Shown here: positions 52,268 to 62,800 of the stretch, in pieces
Numbering within the stretch: position 1 is the first letter of the stretch
Layout of the letters: each line of letters begins with the position of its first letter
Origin: Planctomycetota bacterium
Lineage (GTDB): Bacteria; Planctomycetota; Planctomycetia; Pirellulales; Pirellulaceae
Direction: 5' to 3'
Assembly: GCA_014238905.1 (NCBI GenBank)
Contig: JABAAE010000003.1
Location: forward strand, 404,716-468,715
Length of the DNA stretch: 64,000 bases
Notes under the pieces: model-generated
Seen by the model: the letters and a program-made list of their open reading frames with translations, nothing else
Databases searched by the model: none
What the model was told of the DNA's origin: nothing
Position numbers and translations under genes: made by a program

Positions 52268-52915
52268 ATGATCCCAAAACGAAAAAAAAAGGGCGGCTCA
52301 CTCGTCGAAGTCATGATTGCCACGATCATTACGGGTGTTGCCCTGATACCAGTTCTCCGCATGCTGGCTTTCACCGCTACATCCTATAACACTCGTGCTC
52401 AAAGAGACATTGCTGAAATGTTGGCAACTGAGCTTCTGGTTGAGATCTCCTCCAAAGAGTTCGAAGATCCATCAGGTGAAAACCTGGTCTTTGGCCCGGA
52501 CCTAGGCGAAACTGGCCGATTCGATTTTGATGATATCGATGACTATCACCTGCTTAACGAGTCTCCACCATTGCATCTCGATGGAACTCTGATCAATGGT
52601 CGCAACAACTACCGAAGAACCGTCTCGATCGCTTTTGTGGACCCTAACCATCCCACGTCGTATGCACCCTTGGAATCCCAATCACTCTCCACCGAATTAC
52701 TAAAGCACGTTACGGTCAACATATTCTGGAAAAATGAATTAGTATGCTCGAGGCAAACCATTTCCTCAGGCTGTCGGGATCCAAAACACTCGCTTGAGAT
52801 CCAGGGCACCTCAACGCCGGAGGTTTCCCTGAAAATCCGTTATGGCAATCAGGTCCACACGTCCAATACCAGCGCGACGATTCTCAATCAAACGCCAAGA
52901 GAGATTGGGCCATGA
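52268..52915 (+). CDS. GspI/PilV-type minor pseudopilin
   Basis: 215 residues. The basic leader MIPKRKKKGGSLVEVMIATI is a prepilin signal with Gly-Ser at the cleavage site and Glu at +5; the helix continues ITGVALIPVLRMLAF. The C-terminal domain (VNIFWKNELVCSRQTI) fits GspI/PilV. It overlaps the next gene by 4 bases and lies 9 bases after the large pseudopilin. Confidence 0.85.
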   Translation: MIPKRKKKGGSLVEVMIATIITGVALIPVLRMLAFTATSYNTRAQRDIAEMLATELLVEISSKEFEDPSGENLVFGPDLGETGRFDFDDIDDYHLLNESPPLHLDGTLINGRNNYRRTVSIAFVDPNHPTSYAPLESQSLSTELLKHVTVNIFWKNELVCSRQTISSGCRDPKHSLEIQGTSTPEVSLKIRYGNQVHTSNTSATILNQTPREIGP

Positions 52916-54654
52916 CTACCACCAACCACATCCGCTTACATCGATCCCGGGGATCTGTATCTGTGGTGGTCATTTCGGTCCTGACGGTGGCCGCCCTGGT
53001 CGCGGCAGCTTGTCTGACCATTGGCAATTCACATCGGCGAGTATGCGAATTGGAATCCGACTTTTCGCAAGCTCAGGTTTATGCGGTTGCTGCCATCGAG
53101 GCCGCTGCCGCACAGTTGCGTTCCGATGAAAACTGGCGGACAAACTTCGTTAATTACCAGAACCGGGAATCCGTTTTTTCGAAAACTTTCGGCGACGATC
53201 AGTTGTCCTGGTTTCTCAAAGACGACGTCGACGACACCATCTTCAATAATCGAACGGACCCATTCCGGATCCATGGACGTGGTGTATTGGGGACCTGCCG
53301 ACGAGAGTTAAGTGTACTTGCATTTCCAATTGGTCAACCGATTGAAGCTCTTCGTTCAACCCTCCATGCCACCGGGACTATACAACTATCTGACTCGGTC
53401 ATTTCTGGTCATGGACCGATTTCCTCCAGCCTGCAAATTCACGGAAACAACCATATTGTCCATGGTTCCATCGAAGCGCCCGTCTGGACCAATACCATCA
53501 TCACCGCCGGAAAAGCGACCTCGACATCGGGAAAGTATTTTCCTGGAAAATCAGTATTTGACGCGTACCGAACACTGGCAACCGAGGTCGATACCAGTAG
53601 CATGCCCTCGACATGGCAAATTAGCGACCAGGTGATCAACCGGGATACTCCCCCGACACCGACCACGGCAAAAAATGCCAATGGTGTTTATTTCGTCAAT
53701 GTCCCGTCAATGACAAAACTCTGGATCAACAACTGTAAAATTACCGGAACATTAATCGTCAACTTAGGCGAGCCGAGCTCTGATTTCCAGATTGGAGAAG
53801 GCGTCGTCTGGAATCCACAAAGTGACCATCTACCATCGCTAATCGTGTATGCGGCAGCAGGAAATAATCAGGTAGATTTGCAATGTTCTGGCCGGATGAC
53901 CGCCACTGACCAGAACACCGAGGCAGGTCTGAACGGCTTATTCCACATCATTCGAGCCCAAGCCAGCGGCCCGAGCTCACCCTTTGCTATTTTCACTCGT
54001 TTAAGTGGTAACAACCCAATACGGGGTACCATCCTGGTGGACGGAGGCATCAACATAAGTTCCAGCTGCAGATTGCTGGCAGACCCGAAATTGCTCGCCA
54101 GACCACCACTGGGATATTGCCAAGAACCAGACTCCAACGGTCTGCTTGAAAATGGTGATTTTGATTCTCAAATCAGTCCGTGGTATTCACTCGGTTCCAC
54201 CGATAGCCGGGGAGGAACACAAATTCACCGGGATACCGATGCCCAGGCAGGCTCCCACAGTCTACTCGTCTCAAACCGTCCCGGAGCCTCATTTGGGGCC
54301 GCGCAGGATGTGACAAAATACCTAGCAAGAGAAAATCTTTATACCGGCGTGGTCTATGCAAAAATGGTCGAGGCTTCCGATAATATTCAAATCACGCTCG
54401 AACTGGAGAGCGATTCCGGAATCGACTCTCATATCGTTGGCTCTCAACAAGTCGATTCACAGTGGACACCCATCACGTGTTCCATCTCTGCGACTTGGGA
54501 GGGAAACCTGAAAGCCGCGAGGATCGTTATTTCGTCGGTGGCCACCAGCGGAGACTTTCTTATCGACACAGCGGAATTGATGCCCCCAGTACCCAGTCCT
54601 CGTGCCAACATCGCAGTCTTTCCAACCACATTTCGTTTGGAACCAGGCAATTAG
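52912..54654 (+). CDS. PilX/GspK-like minor pilin with C-terminal carbohydrate-binding-like domain
   Basis: 580 residues. The N-terminus SRGSVSVVVISVLTVAALVA, with FSQAQVYAVAAIEAAAAQLR, matches PilX/GspK proteins. The middle (to about 400) is beta-rich with repeated short strands (IQLSDSVISGHGPISSSLQI), like polymer-forming or beta-helix proteins. From about residue 410, LLENGDFDSQISPWYSLGS and the following strands resemble a CBM4/9 carbohydrate-binding module, ending FRLEPGN. It closes the minor-pilin operon and may sit at the pilus tip. Confidence 0.75.
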   Translation: MTTTNHIRLHRSRGSVSVVVISVLTVAALVAAACLTIGNSHRRVCELESDFSQAQVYAVAAIEAAAAQLRSDENWRTNFVNYQNRESVFSKTFGDDQLSWFLKDDVDDTIFNNRTDPFRIHGRGVLGTCRRELSVLAFPIGQPIEALRSTLHATGTIQLSDSVISGHGPISSSLQIHGNNHIVHGSIEAPVWTNTIITAGKATSTSGKYFPGKSVFDAYRTLATEVDTSSMPSTWQISDQVINRDTPPTPTTAKNANGVYFVNVPSMTKLWINNCKITGTLIVNLGEPSSDFQIGEGVVWNPQSDHLPSLIVYAAAGNNQVDLQCSGRMTATDQNTEAGLNGLFHIIRAQASGPSSPFAIFTRLSGNNPIRGTILVDGGINISSSCRLLADPKLLARPPLGYCQEPDSNGLLENGDFDSQISPWYSLGSTDSRGGTQIHRDTDAQAGSHSLLVSNRPGASFGAAQDVTKYLARENLYTGVVYAKMVEASDNIQITLELESDSGIDSHIVGSQQVDSQWTPITCSISATWEGNLKAARIVISSVATSGDFLIDTAELMPPVPSPRANIAVFPTTFRLEPGN

Positions 54655-54734
54655 CCCGCTTGCTTGGGTTCCTGCCGGGGGGGATAGATTCCCCGATCCA
54701 GAGACTTTGGCAAAAGTGAAAAAGTCCAGTCCAA

Positions 54735-55934
54735 TCACTGCGGTGCATTCTCGAACAGACCCCCAAGGGTGATCAGACCAACTTCGGGAGGACAATTCAG
54801 CCGGATCGGTTCCTCACCAGATATTCCTCGACTCACGATCATGACCTGACCATCCCGCTCGAAAATACCGGAGGCATATTTCACTCCATGTCGACTCGGT
54901 GAAATGATGGGCCCAACCACTGGTAACCGAATTTGTCCTCCGTGCGTATGACCGGCCAATGTTAATTGAAACCCCAATCGTCTGGCCCACGACCACTGGT
55001 CGGGCGAGTGCGTCAGCAACACACATAGATCATCATCATTTGCATTGTCTGGAAGCGACCTGACTTGGTCTATCGCTTTTCCAAACCAGGGAAGTTCGTT
55101 TCCAGCCAAGTGAATACGACTTTCGCCAATAGGAATGGTGCGCCATCGATCCGCAACGCATTGAAATCCAATAGCCCCCAAAGCCTCCCGTAAGCGATCG
55201 GTATCCTTTATTTTTCGATCATGATTCCCCAAAACATAATAGATTCCCCGCGGCGCCCTCAGGCGAGCAAGAACGGATTGAATCCATTCCCAGCACTCCT
55301 CAGCATCAATAATATCGCCGGTCAATACGACAATGTCTGCCGAGAGGCGATTGACCTGATCGATGACTTTCTGAAAATAATCTCGGCAAACACGTCCGTT
55401 AAAGTGAGTGTCACTCAGATGGGCAATCGAAATCCCTTGCAAATCGTGATGTAAGCCAGGAAGATTCAACTCTCTTTTTTCGATTCGACAACGATAAATC
55501 TGGTTGCCCGGAATCCGTTTAAACAGTGACGGGGCTGAATCGTTTTTAACGCGACTGACCGAACCAAAATCAAAATCTTCACTGGAAGAGCTAAGCAATG
55601 CACGAGGGTTTTGGTGATCGATCCTTTTTCGAAAAAGCCAGACCGCCACCGTGACGACTGCAAAGACCAGACAGATGGGAATATAAATCAATAACCCAAT
55701 AGGCAATTGCCCAAACGACTCCGGCCAAAACGCTGTCCGCCAGTCATTCTTTCCCGAAAACACAACTAACAGCAACGGAAGATTCATCAGCGCAAGGCCC
55801 ACCAGCAGGTAGGAGACCTTTCTGAGCAAGACCGGCGTGTTGGTAGCATGAAGGCGATTAAAGAGAGCAATCCACAACGCCATGTGTCCCAGCAGGGCCA
55901 AGGGATAGACCGCAATCCAGATTCCTGTATTCAT
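54735..55934 (-). CDS. Membrane metallophosphoesterase
   Basis: 399 residues. About four N-terminal membrane helices are followed by a calcineurin-like domain with all ligands: LSDTHFNGR, VVLTGDIIDAEE, VLGNHDRK, VLLTHSPDQW and LAGHTHGGQIRLP. It hydrolyses phosphoester or pyrophosphate bonds; homologues of this layout act on lipid or UDP-sugar substrates. It converges with the minor-pilin operon (80 bases between stops). Confidence 0.9.
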   Translation of the reverse strand: MNTGIWIAVYPLALLGHMALWIALFNRLHATNTPVLLRKVSYLLVGLALMNLPLLLVVFSGKNDWRTAFWPESFGQLPIGLLIYIPICLVFAVVTVAVWLFRKRIDHQNPRALLSSSSEDFDFGSVSRVKNDSAPSLFKRIPGNQIYRCRIEKRELNLPGLHHDLQGISIAHLSDTHFNGRVCRDYFQKVIDQVNRLSADIVVLTGDIIDAEECWEWIQSVLARLRAPRGIYYVLGNHDRKIKDTDRLREALGAIGFQCVADRWRTIPIGESRIHLAGNELPWFGKAIDQVRSLPDNANDDDLCVLLTHSPDQWSWARRLGFQLTLAGHTHGGQIRLPVVGPIISPSRHGVKYASGIFERDGQVMIVSRGISGEEPIRLNCPPEVGLITLGGLFENAPQ

Positions 55935-56049
55935 CGCTTAATTTGCGGCTATCGCCCTTGGATGAGGAGAGATGCTTCGGACTCCTGATAAAAAGATAGG
56001 CGATCGCCTCTTTTGATCGCCCTTGGCAATCATGAACGATCGTTCACCG

Positions 56050-57771
56050 CTATGCAAATGAATCCGCCCGTATCCTGAATTCTACCGTAGAGATCAACTG
56101 ATCCACTCGGAACGGCTTATAGAGAAACGCTTCCGGCGGTAATCCCGCCTGGCGGGCCTTCACAATCTGATGCCCTGGGTCATATCCAAAACCGGTCATC
56201 AGGATCAATGGAGGTTCTTCCAAAAAATCTTTCATTTTCAGCAACAGATCGTATCCACCCAAATCTGGCAAGCGAACATCCGAAATAATGGCATCATATT
56301 TCTCGTTGCAATTCTGAAGAATCAACAGCGCCTGGCTTCCTTGATAAGCGGTCTCGACAATACAACCTTGTCTTTCAAGGATCCGATGCGCGTCACTGCG
56401 AACCGATTCGTCTGCATCGATCACCAGAACGTGACGACCAGCCAATAAGTCATTGGCACCGACACGACAGGCTCCTGGAACATCATTGGTTGGAGCCATC
56501 TCCTGTTCAACATTCTTGATCAAGCGTTTGATTTTCAACGCGTTATTAATCACTTCTCGGAGTTGTTCCTTCACCGCCGTATCATGACCAATAAAGTTGT
56601 CCATGACATTGACCGTTTGATTCAGAATTTCATCGATCGGCTTGCCGACAGCAGTATTGATCGCCTGCGTGTTTCGGTAGGCCGTATTGGCATTCTGAGC
56701 AGCCAAAAGGTCGAGCGTGTTGAGGGCCATGGCAATATCTCGGGCAAAAATCTCGAGAAATTGCAAATCTCCTTCGGTGAATGCATTCGTCTTTTCACTC
56801 TCGACATTAAAAGACCCAATGACCTCATCATGCAGAATCAGGGGAACGGTCAGGCTACTCAGCGCTCCTTCAAGCCCCTCAATGTAGAGTGGGTCTTGGG
56901 CGGTGTCTTCACAAAGGTAACTCTTACCGGTTGCCGCCACGAACCCGGTAACACCATTTCCGTTAGCCCGCGCAAACAGCTCCATCTTCGAAGCTTCACT
57001 ATTGATTCCCTCGGACAACAGTCTTTCCAGACGACCGGTCTGGTTATTGATCAATCTGACTTCAATCACCTTGAAGTTCAGCAGGTCACTGGTGTAGTGA
57101 ATAATATTGGACTTCAGTAGGTCGACCCTCTCATCGACCCCCATTTCAAAAACTTCTTCCGGCTTGAGGTCCGCCAATTCCAGACCCGCTCGGTGGATCG
57201 CCTCCAGTTTTTGAGCTTGTGTCCGTTCTTCGGTCACGTCTCTCAAAGTCACAATCAGGTAGTCCGCATCTGAATCGGCTTCACTGACCGGAGCAGAATG
57301 CAGTTGGTAATACTTGTTTTCCCCGGTTTTCAAATAGGTACGACTCGAAACACCGTCGGAAAAAACTGACTTGAAGGGATAGAAATCAGGCCCAATAATC
57401 TCAAGTTGTTCAAACAGTTCGTTGAATGTCAGACCCACGGGGTTCTCTGAACCGCACCAGCCCTGAAAGCACTGATTAAACCAACGAACTTTCCTGCTAC
57501 GATCCAAAAGCACCACACCATCGGGCATACTTTGTAGGATCTGCTGATTTCGAAAGAGATTGACGAATTGGTCTGTGGAAACACAATCCCCGTCAGAATC
57601 GACCAAAATGGCATCAAAATCGTTTGCATTGATCAATTCAATCGCCAATGAGGAAGAATGGCAATCAAAAAACTCAGTGGAGGGCTGGGAAAGATCGTCA
57701 GAAGCAGTCGGTGAGCCACCGCTGGTGTGAAAGCGCAGGATTTTTTTGATCCTGGTCAAAACAAACTCCAT
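56050..57771 (-). CDS. PAS-GAF-receiver signalling protein without kinase domain
   Basis: 573 residues from ATG 57771 (TTG at 57789 is the alternative). A PAS domain (about 85-185: SMPDGVVLLDRSRKVRWFNQ) and a GAF domain (about 210-355: GVTGFVAATGKSYLCEDTA) are followed by a helical bundle of about 80 residues with no HisKA or HATPase motif. The C-terminal receiver has Asp in YDAIISDVRLPDLGGYDLLL, and FLYKPFRVDQL. Without an output or catalytic domain it probably integrates signals for a separate kinase. It stands alone. Confidence 0.85.
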   Translation of the reverse strand: MEFVLTRIKKILRFHTSGGSPTASDDLSQPSTEFFDCHSSSLAIELINANDFDAILVDSDGDCVSTDQFVNLFRNQQILQSMPDGVVLLDRSRKVRWFNQCFQGWCGSENPVGLTFNELFEQLEIIGPDFYPFKSVFSDGVSSRTYLKTGENKYYQLHSAPVSEADSDADYLIVTLRDVTEERTQAQKLEAIHRAGLELADLKPEEVFEMGVDERVDLLKSNIIHYTSDLLNFKVIEVRLINNQTGRLERLLSEGINSEASKMELFARANGNGVTGFVAATGKSYLCEDTAQDPLYIEGLEGALSSLTVPLILHDEVIGSFNVESEKTNAFTEGDLQFLEIFARDIAMALNTLDLLAAQNANTAYRNTQAINTAVGKPIDEILNQTVNVMDNFIGHDTAVKEQLREVINNALKIKRLIKNVEQEMAPTNDVPGACRVGANDLLAGRHVLVIDADESVRSDAHRILERQGCIVETAYQGSQALLILQNCNEKYDAIISDVRLPDLGGYDLLLKMKDFLEEPPLILMTGFGYDPGHQIVKARQAGLPPEAFLYKPFRVDQLISTVEFRIRADSFA

Positions 57772-58104
57772 CGTGGGAAGGTCATTCAATTATAGAATGG
57801 AGTTGGCCGGCGACAAATGTCGAAGGTCATCGTTTGTTTTCGGCCCACAATGACCGAGCGGTTGATCAAATCCATCTAACCGACCCGAAAAGGGGCCAAT
57901 TCACAAGAAAAACGCAACTCTTCCTAGACTAATTTGAACTAGGTCGGTTTGAATAGATGGAATCTCTGCAAAGATTTGCCAAAACCTGAACTTCAACTTT
58001 CGCCTTGTGGATTGAATCCAAAGCAACCTTCGGTTCAAATCCACTACCGATCTTTAAAGGCGTTGATTCCGCAACAATACCTGCACCTCGGCTTATTTAC
58101 CTCT
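57772..58104. other. Divergent intergenic region
   Basis: About 330 bases between the PAS-GAF-receiver gene and rsgA. The frame of rsgA is open upstream to 57949, but the residues there do not look like an RsgA extension. It should contain two divergent promoters. No RNA gene seen. Confidence 0.45.
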
Positions 58105-59301
58105 ATGGCCAAAAGAAAAAAAAATCAAAAAATCCGGACAAATTTCAAACACGGATACGAAAGTCGGACGCGTAAAAACGATTTAACACGACAGTTCGAC
58201 GAAACTCGATTTTCGGAAGACGATGTCCAATTCAAAGAACGCGTCAGCGGAAAGGGCGATCTGGCGAAAAAACGCACCATCCGTGGCCAAGAGGTGCAGA
58301 CCGAGACCGGAACCGACTTTTTACTGGAAATAGATGAGGAAAACTGCCTCCCAGGTCAGGTTCTCAGTGTCCATGGATTAAATAGTTTTGTCGAGGATAA
58401 ACAGGGCTATATCTACCAGTGTGCCACGCGAAAGCTATTAAAGACCTTAAGTACCGATCAACGCCATATCGTGGTCGCCGGTGACCAGGTCCAATTTCGT
58501 CCGGTTCAAACCCGAGGTGCCAAGGAAAACGACTCGCAAACCAGCAGCTCACCACCAACCCATTTCCGCGAGGGGCTTATTGTCCGGGTAGAACCTCGGT
58601 TTGGGACCATTAGCCGTACCAGTCGTAACCGACAACATGTCATTGCCACCAATATTGATCAGATCATCATCGTCAGCAGTGCCGCGATGCCAGACCTGAA
58701 ACCCCATCTGATCGACCGCCTTTTATTGACCGCAGAAAAATCGAGGATTCGGCCGATCATCTGCATCAACAAAGTGGATCTAGTCGATCCTGCTCTGCTT
58801 CAAGCGGTGGTGGGTCTTTATGCCCAACTCGGATACGACGTTTGGCTGATATCCGTGGTCACAGGGCTCAACCTCAATCGCTTGAGAACCTTGATGACCA
58901 ACAAACGGACCGTCGTCGTCGGCCAAAGCGGTGTAGGAAAATCGTCATTACTGAATGCGATTCAGCCCGAACTGGGCCTCCGCGTCGGTCACGTTAGTAG
59001 TGAAAATCAGAAAGGTCGACACACGACCACCTCGGCACAGTTACTGAAACTTGATTTTGGTGGCTATATCGTCGACACCCCAGGAATTCGCCAATTTGAA
59101 CTGTGGGACGTCATCGCTGAAGAAGTAGCCGGTTTTTTTCCAGAACTCAGACCATTTTCACAAAAATGCCGGTTTCCAAATTGTACTCATACTCATGAAA
59201 TTGAATGCCGCGTCAAAGACGCCGTTGCCGACGGAGATCTTGACCTTCGTCGATATGAAAGCTTTCGGCAGATTTGTGATGATGCTGCCACTGGCTCTTG
59301 A
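58105..59301 (+). CDS. rsgA: Ribosome small-subunit-dependent GTPase A
   Basis: 398 residues from ATG 58105, giving the usual basic start MAKRKKNQKIRTNFKHGYES. RsgA checks maturation of the 30S subunit. The GTPase motifs are circularly permuted as expected: NKVD (from about residue 222), then GQSGVGKSSLLN (from 273), then DTPGIRQFELWDV. An OB-fold precedes and a zinc knuckle follows (CRFPNCTHTHEIEC). Planctomycete RsgA commonly has this charged N-terminal extension. Ends at TGA 59299-59301, immediately followed by the broken cytochrome gene on the other strand. Confidence 0.95.
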   Translation: MAKRKKNQKIRTNFKHGYESRTRKNDLTRQFDETRFSEDDVQFKERVSGKGDLAKKRTIRGQEVQTETGTDFLLEIDEENCLPGQVLSVHGLNSFVEDKQGYIYQCATRKLLKTLSTDQRHIVVAGDQVQFRPVQTRGAKENDSQTSSSPPTHFREGLIVRVEPRFGTISRTSRNRQHVIATNIDQIIIVSSAAMPDLKPHLIDRLLLTAEKSRIRPIICINKVDLVDPALLQAVVGLYAQLGYDVWLISVVTGLNLNRLRTLMTNKRTVVVGQSGVGKSSLLNAIQPELGLRVGHVSSENQKGRHTTTSAQLLKLDFGGYIVDTPGIRQFELWDVIAEEVAGFFPELRPFSQKCRFPNCTHTHEIECRVKDAVADGDLDLRRYESFRQICDDAATGS

Positions 59302-59772
59302 GGAACATCCCGAAGTCATAAAAGAACTCACCGCTATCCTCAGCAGGTCAGGCAACACCGGATAGCCTTCCATCGCCCGTTCGATCATTTGTTCAAGCGC
59401 ATCTGCATAGAGCTTGAGGTATGAAGGCGAAAGATCGAGTTCTGTCTGACGGGAAAAACCATGCTTATCAATCGGGTCGCCGATGAACTGGTCCGCAATA
59501 TGCTCGTGCCTTTTTTTATAGATTCTGAAGACTATGTGCGATCTGATTATTAGTCAGTTGCGTCAAGGCGTCCCGCACGCTCTGCGCATCTTCATTGGGC
59601 TGTTTGGCATCCTTGGCGGCATGTCACCCCGCTGGATGTTAGGTATAGGCTCTTGCCACACTTCGTGGTTCTCGTCAGTCACACGCAAAGCGAGCTGGTC
59701 CAGCCGAACATCGCCCTTATCCTTTTCTGCGTTGTGGCACTGCACGCAATAATTGTCAAGAAACGAAAACAT
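59302..59772 (-). pseudogene. Remnant of a PVC-type DUF1592 cytochrome-like gene
   Basis: From 59772 the minus strand encodes FLDNYCVQCHNAEKDKGDVR, the N-terminal CxxCH heme-binding (PSCyt1) domain of DUF1587/1592-type proteins, then EVWQEPIPNIQRGDMPP. There the frame stops, and the sequence continues one frame over (KQPNEDAQSVRDALTQLTNN), so one base seems lost. Next to it, a third part reads HEHIADQFIGDPIDKHGFSR, which belongs to the middle of such proteins, so most of the roughly 800-residue gene has been deleted. Not functional. It lies downstream of the intact heme protein gene. Confidence 0.75.
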
Positions 59773-59808
59773 TCATGACACTTTCGTGTTTTAGCATGTC
59801 TGCTTTCC

Positions 59809-62800
59809 TCATTTCCTTTCCAATTCAGATTTGTTTTTACCTGGCTTGAGACTCGCAAGATAAGAGATAAGATCGCGGAGTTCTTTGCGGGTCAAGGAGT
59901 TGGTGAATCCGGACGGCATGGCGGTGCCCTTGGTGATGCGTTCTTCGATTGTTTCGCTAGGAATTTCGCGGATTTTGCCGGTAGCGAGATCGCGCAGGCC
60001 GACGATGCCATTTTTTTCTGAAGTCAAATAGCCGGAAAATGTTAGACCATCGTCGGTGAGGATCGTCGTCATCTCGTAGCCTTCTTTGATCTGACGCTTC
60101 GGCCAGATGACCGATTCGATGATCAGCTCCAGTTGTAAACCTGCGGCGACTGCTGTCAGGTCGGGCCCCTTGGGAAAAGCCCCTTCAGGCGGTGCGACTT
60201 GCTGAACCCGGTGGCACGCGGTGCAATTCGCCAGTGATGACAGAATGACTTTCTTGCCCGCGGCTGAGTCGCCGGACTGGCGTACTTCCTCGGCCAGCGA
60301 TCGTACCAGCGATACGTCGTAGGGAACTGCCTGGCCAGGTCTGATTCCCATGCGTGCCTTCAACGCGTTGACAAGCTCCGCATTGTCTTGACCGGCGGCG
60401 CTGAGCCAGCGGCTGATGAGTTTCGCGTCGTCGACTGAAACATCCGCTTGCTTTAACACGCGAGCCATAGCCTGGGCCCCTCCGCGGCGGTTCATGATCG
60501 TACTTAATACAGGACCGAACGATTCGGCATCGTCAAGTTCGGTTAGTAACTTCAGCCCGGCGAGCGCGGCTGTGTTGATGTCCTGTTGGCCAACGGCTTC
60601 AAGAGCGGCAAGCACCACCGGCTGAGTCTGTTTCTTTGCGATGAAAGGCTGGAGCTCTTTGACTGCCAAATCCGGCGAGAGTTCACCAAACGAACGGATC
60701 GTGGCGGCTAGAATCAGATCGTCGTCTACTTTAAGCATAGGCACCAGCAAGGGGATAAGTTGACGCTGATTCCATAGGCCGGCAAGCCGTGCTGCTGCTG
60801 CACGAACGGTGGCACTTTCGTGGGTGAGCAGAATTGCCAAATTGTCATGGACGCTGCCCGACGGTATGAGCCGCCGTCCCTGGGCAATCGCTGGAAGCAA
60901 TTCAAGTAGCTTCGGATCTCGCATAGCATGACTGAAGACGTTTTGTACATCGTTAGCGTTACCAACCCGAGCAAGTAGTGCGAGTAGCTGGCGGCGACCA
61001 GTTGCCGTGATGGCATCTGACAAGATCAAACTTCGGACTTGACCGGCGACATCCTTGCCGCCATACGCTCGCAGGACGTAGATCAGACCGGACGGGTCGT
61101 CAAAATCGAGTTGCCCTTGACTCAGAGCGGGTTGCCAATACGGAGCCAAAGCGTGGACCGTTTGCGTGAGTGCGTGGGTTGTAAAGCGGTCCATCGGCTG
61201 GTCCGTCGCTTTTGCAGCAATCGCCATTGACTGAGCCGAATGAATGTCGCTGCAGGCGACAATTGCCTCCAGTCGGACTCGCGGATTTTCATCAACAACA
61301 CTTTGATTGAGCAAGTCAAGCGGTGACTCAAGGCGGTCATGCCAGCGTCCGGCAACACGTGTTGCATATGCTCGCGCTCGATAGTCTTTGGCCTTGAGTA
61401 GGCGTTCCAATAATGGCTGGTTAATAACTTCGTGTGATTCAAAGACACCGATCGCTTCGTAGAGATGATGCTCAATGTTGGTGCCATTTTTATCGAGTGC
61501 ATCGACCCACTTGGTGATGACCGGGATGATTTCATGCTTGGGCAAATTCGCCAGTCGACGTTTCGCTTGATAGCGATTATAGCGCCAGTCCGATTTCAGT
61601 TGTTCGCATAGCTCGGCGGTTGTCATCTTCGACAGATCGGGAGCCTTCGCCAGAGGACGCTTGTTAGCCGTGATCCGCCAGATGCGACCGTGAGTCTTGT
61701 CGCGATCCGGGTGTCGGAACGAAGCTTGATAGTGGCCGATGATCGGATTGAACCAATCCGCGATGTAGATGGCTCCGTCGGGTCCGATGCGTATATCGAC
61801 CGGGCGAAACGCGCTGTGAGAAGAGACCATCAGGTTGGGCTTTGGCGTCAAGCGATGGCCGGCGCCAACCGGCTCCCAGCCGAATCGATTCACATCGCGG
61901 GCAAAGTAGCCGGCGATCAACATCTCGCCTTGAATGTCGTCGGGAAGATGCGGCGACTCGGCGAACTCGATGATCATCGACTTGATCCGCGTCTGCCCGA
62001 TCGTCATTTCGCGGCCCCAAAAGCTGGCGATTCGCTCCGTACTCACCATGCCGGGGAGCAACTCGAATACACCTTGACCGTTGCCCTTAACAAACGGCTC
62101 GCCCCAGTTCCCAAAGGCAATTCCCCACGGATTTCCGTCTCCGCCGGACCGGCGGAAACCGTCGAGCTGCAGCCGCCGAGGACGCAATCGCCAGGAACCG
62201 TGCTCGTCCAACCGGCGAATGCCCCACGGTGTTTCGACTCGCGAGAAGGCATGCAATCCTTGACAGAAAAGCAGTTCACCACCAGGGCTCCAAGTGAAGG
62301 AATTGATATTCTGATGCGTGTCACCCGTGCCGAAACCAGTGAGCAGCACGCGGCGCTGGTCGGCTTTGTCATCGCCATCAGTGTCTTCAAGATGGATTAG
62401 ATCGTTGCCCTGGCCGATATAAGCTCCACCATTTCCCAGAGCAAACCCCGTCGGCATGTTCAAGCCGTCGGCAAAGACGATTGTCTCGTCGGCACGACCA
62501 TCGCCGTTGGTATCTGTAAGGATTAACAGCTTGTCATCAGGTTTGTCGACCGGATTGAGCTGCGGGTAAACCGCCGTCACCAAAACCCAAAGCCGTCCCG
62601 CTGGATCCCAGGACATGCAGACCGGATTGGCGACACCGTCCGTTTCGTCAGCGAACAAGTTTGCTTCATAACCATCTGCCAAAGCGAACGACTTTAGTTC
62701 GGCCTCGACCGAGTTGTCTGCTTCAGGCTTTGAGACGGACAGTGGGTTTTGGGCAACGGCGATTGAGGCGACGGAAACGGCGCTGAAGGCCGCCAGTGCG

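Noticed and set aside
59158..59388. Minus-strand frame beginning MIERAMEGYPVLPD
   Set aside because: It is part of the broken cytochrome-type gene and runs into rsgA antisense; it is not a separate gene.
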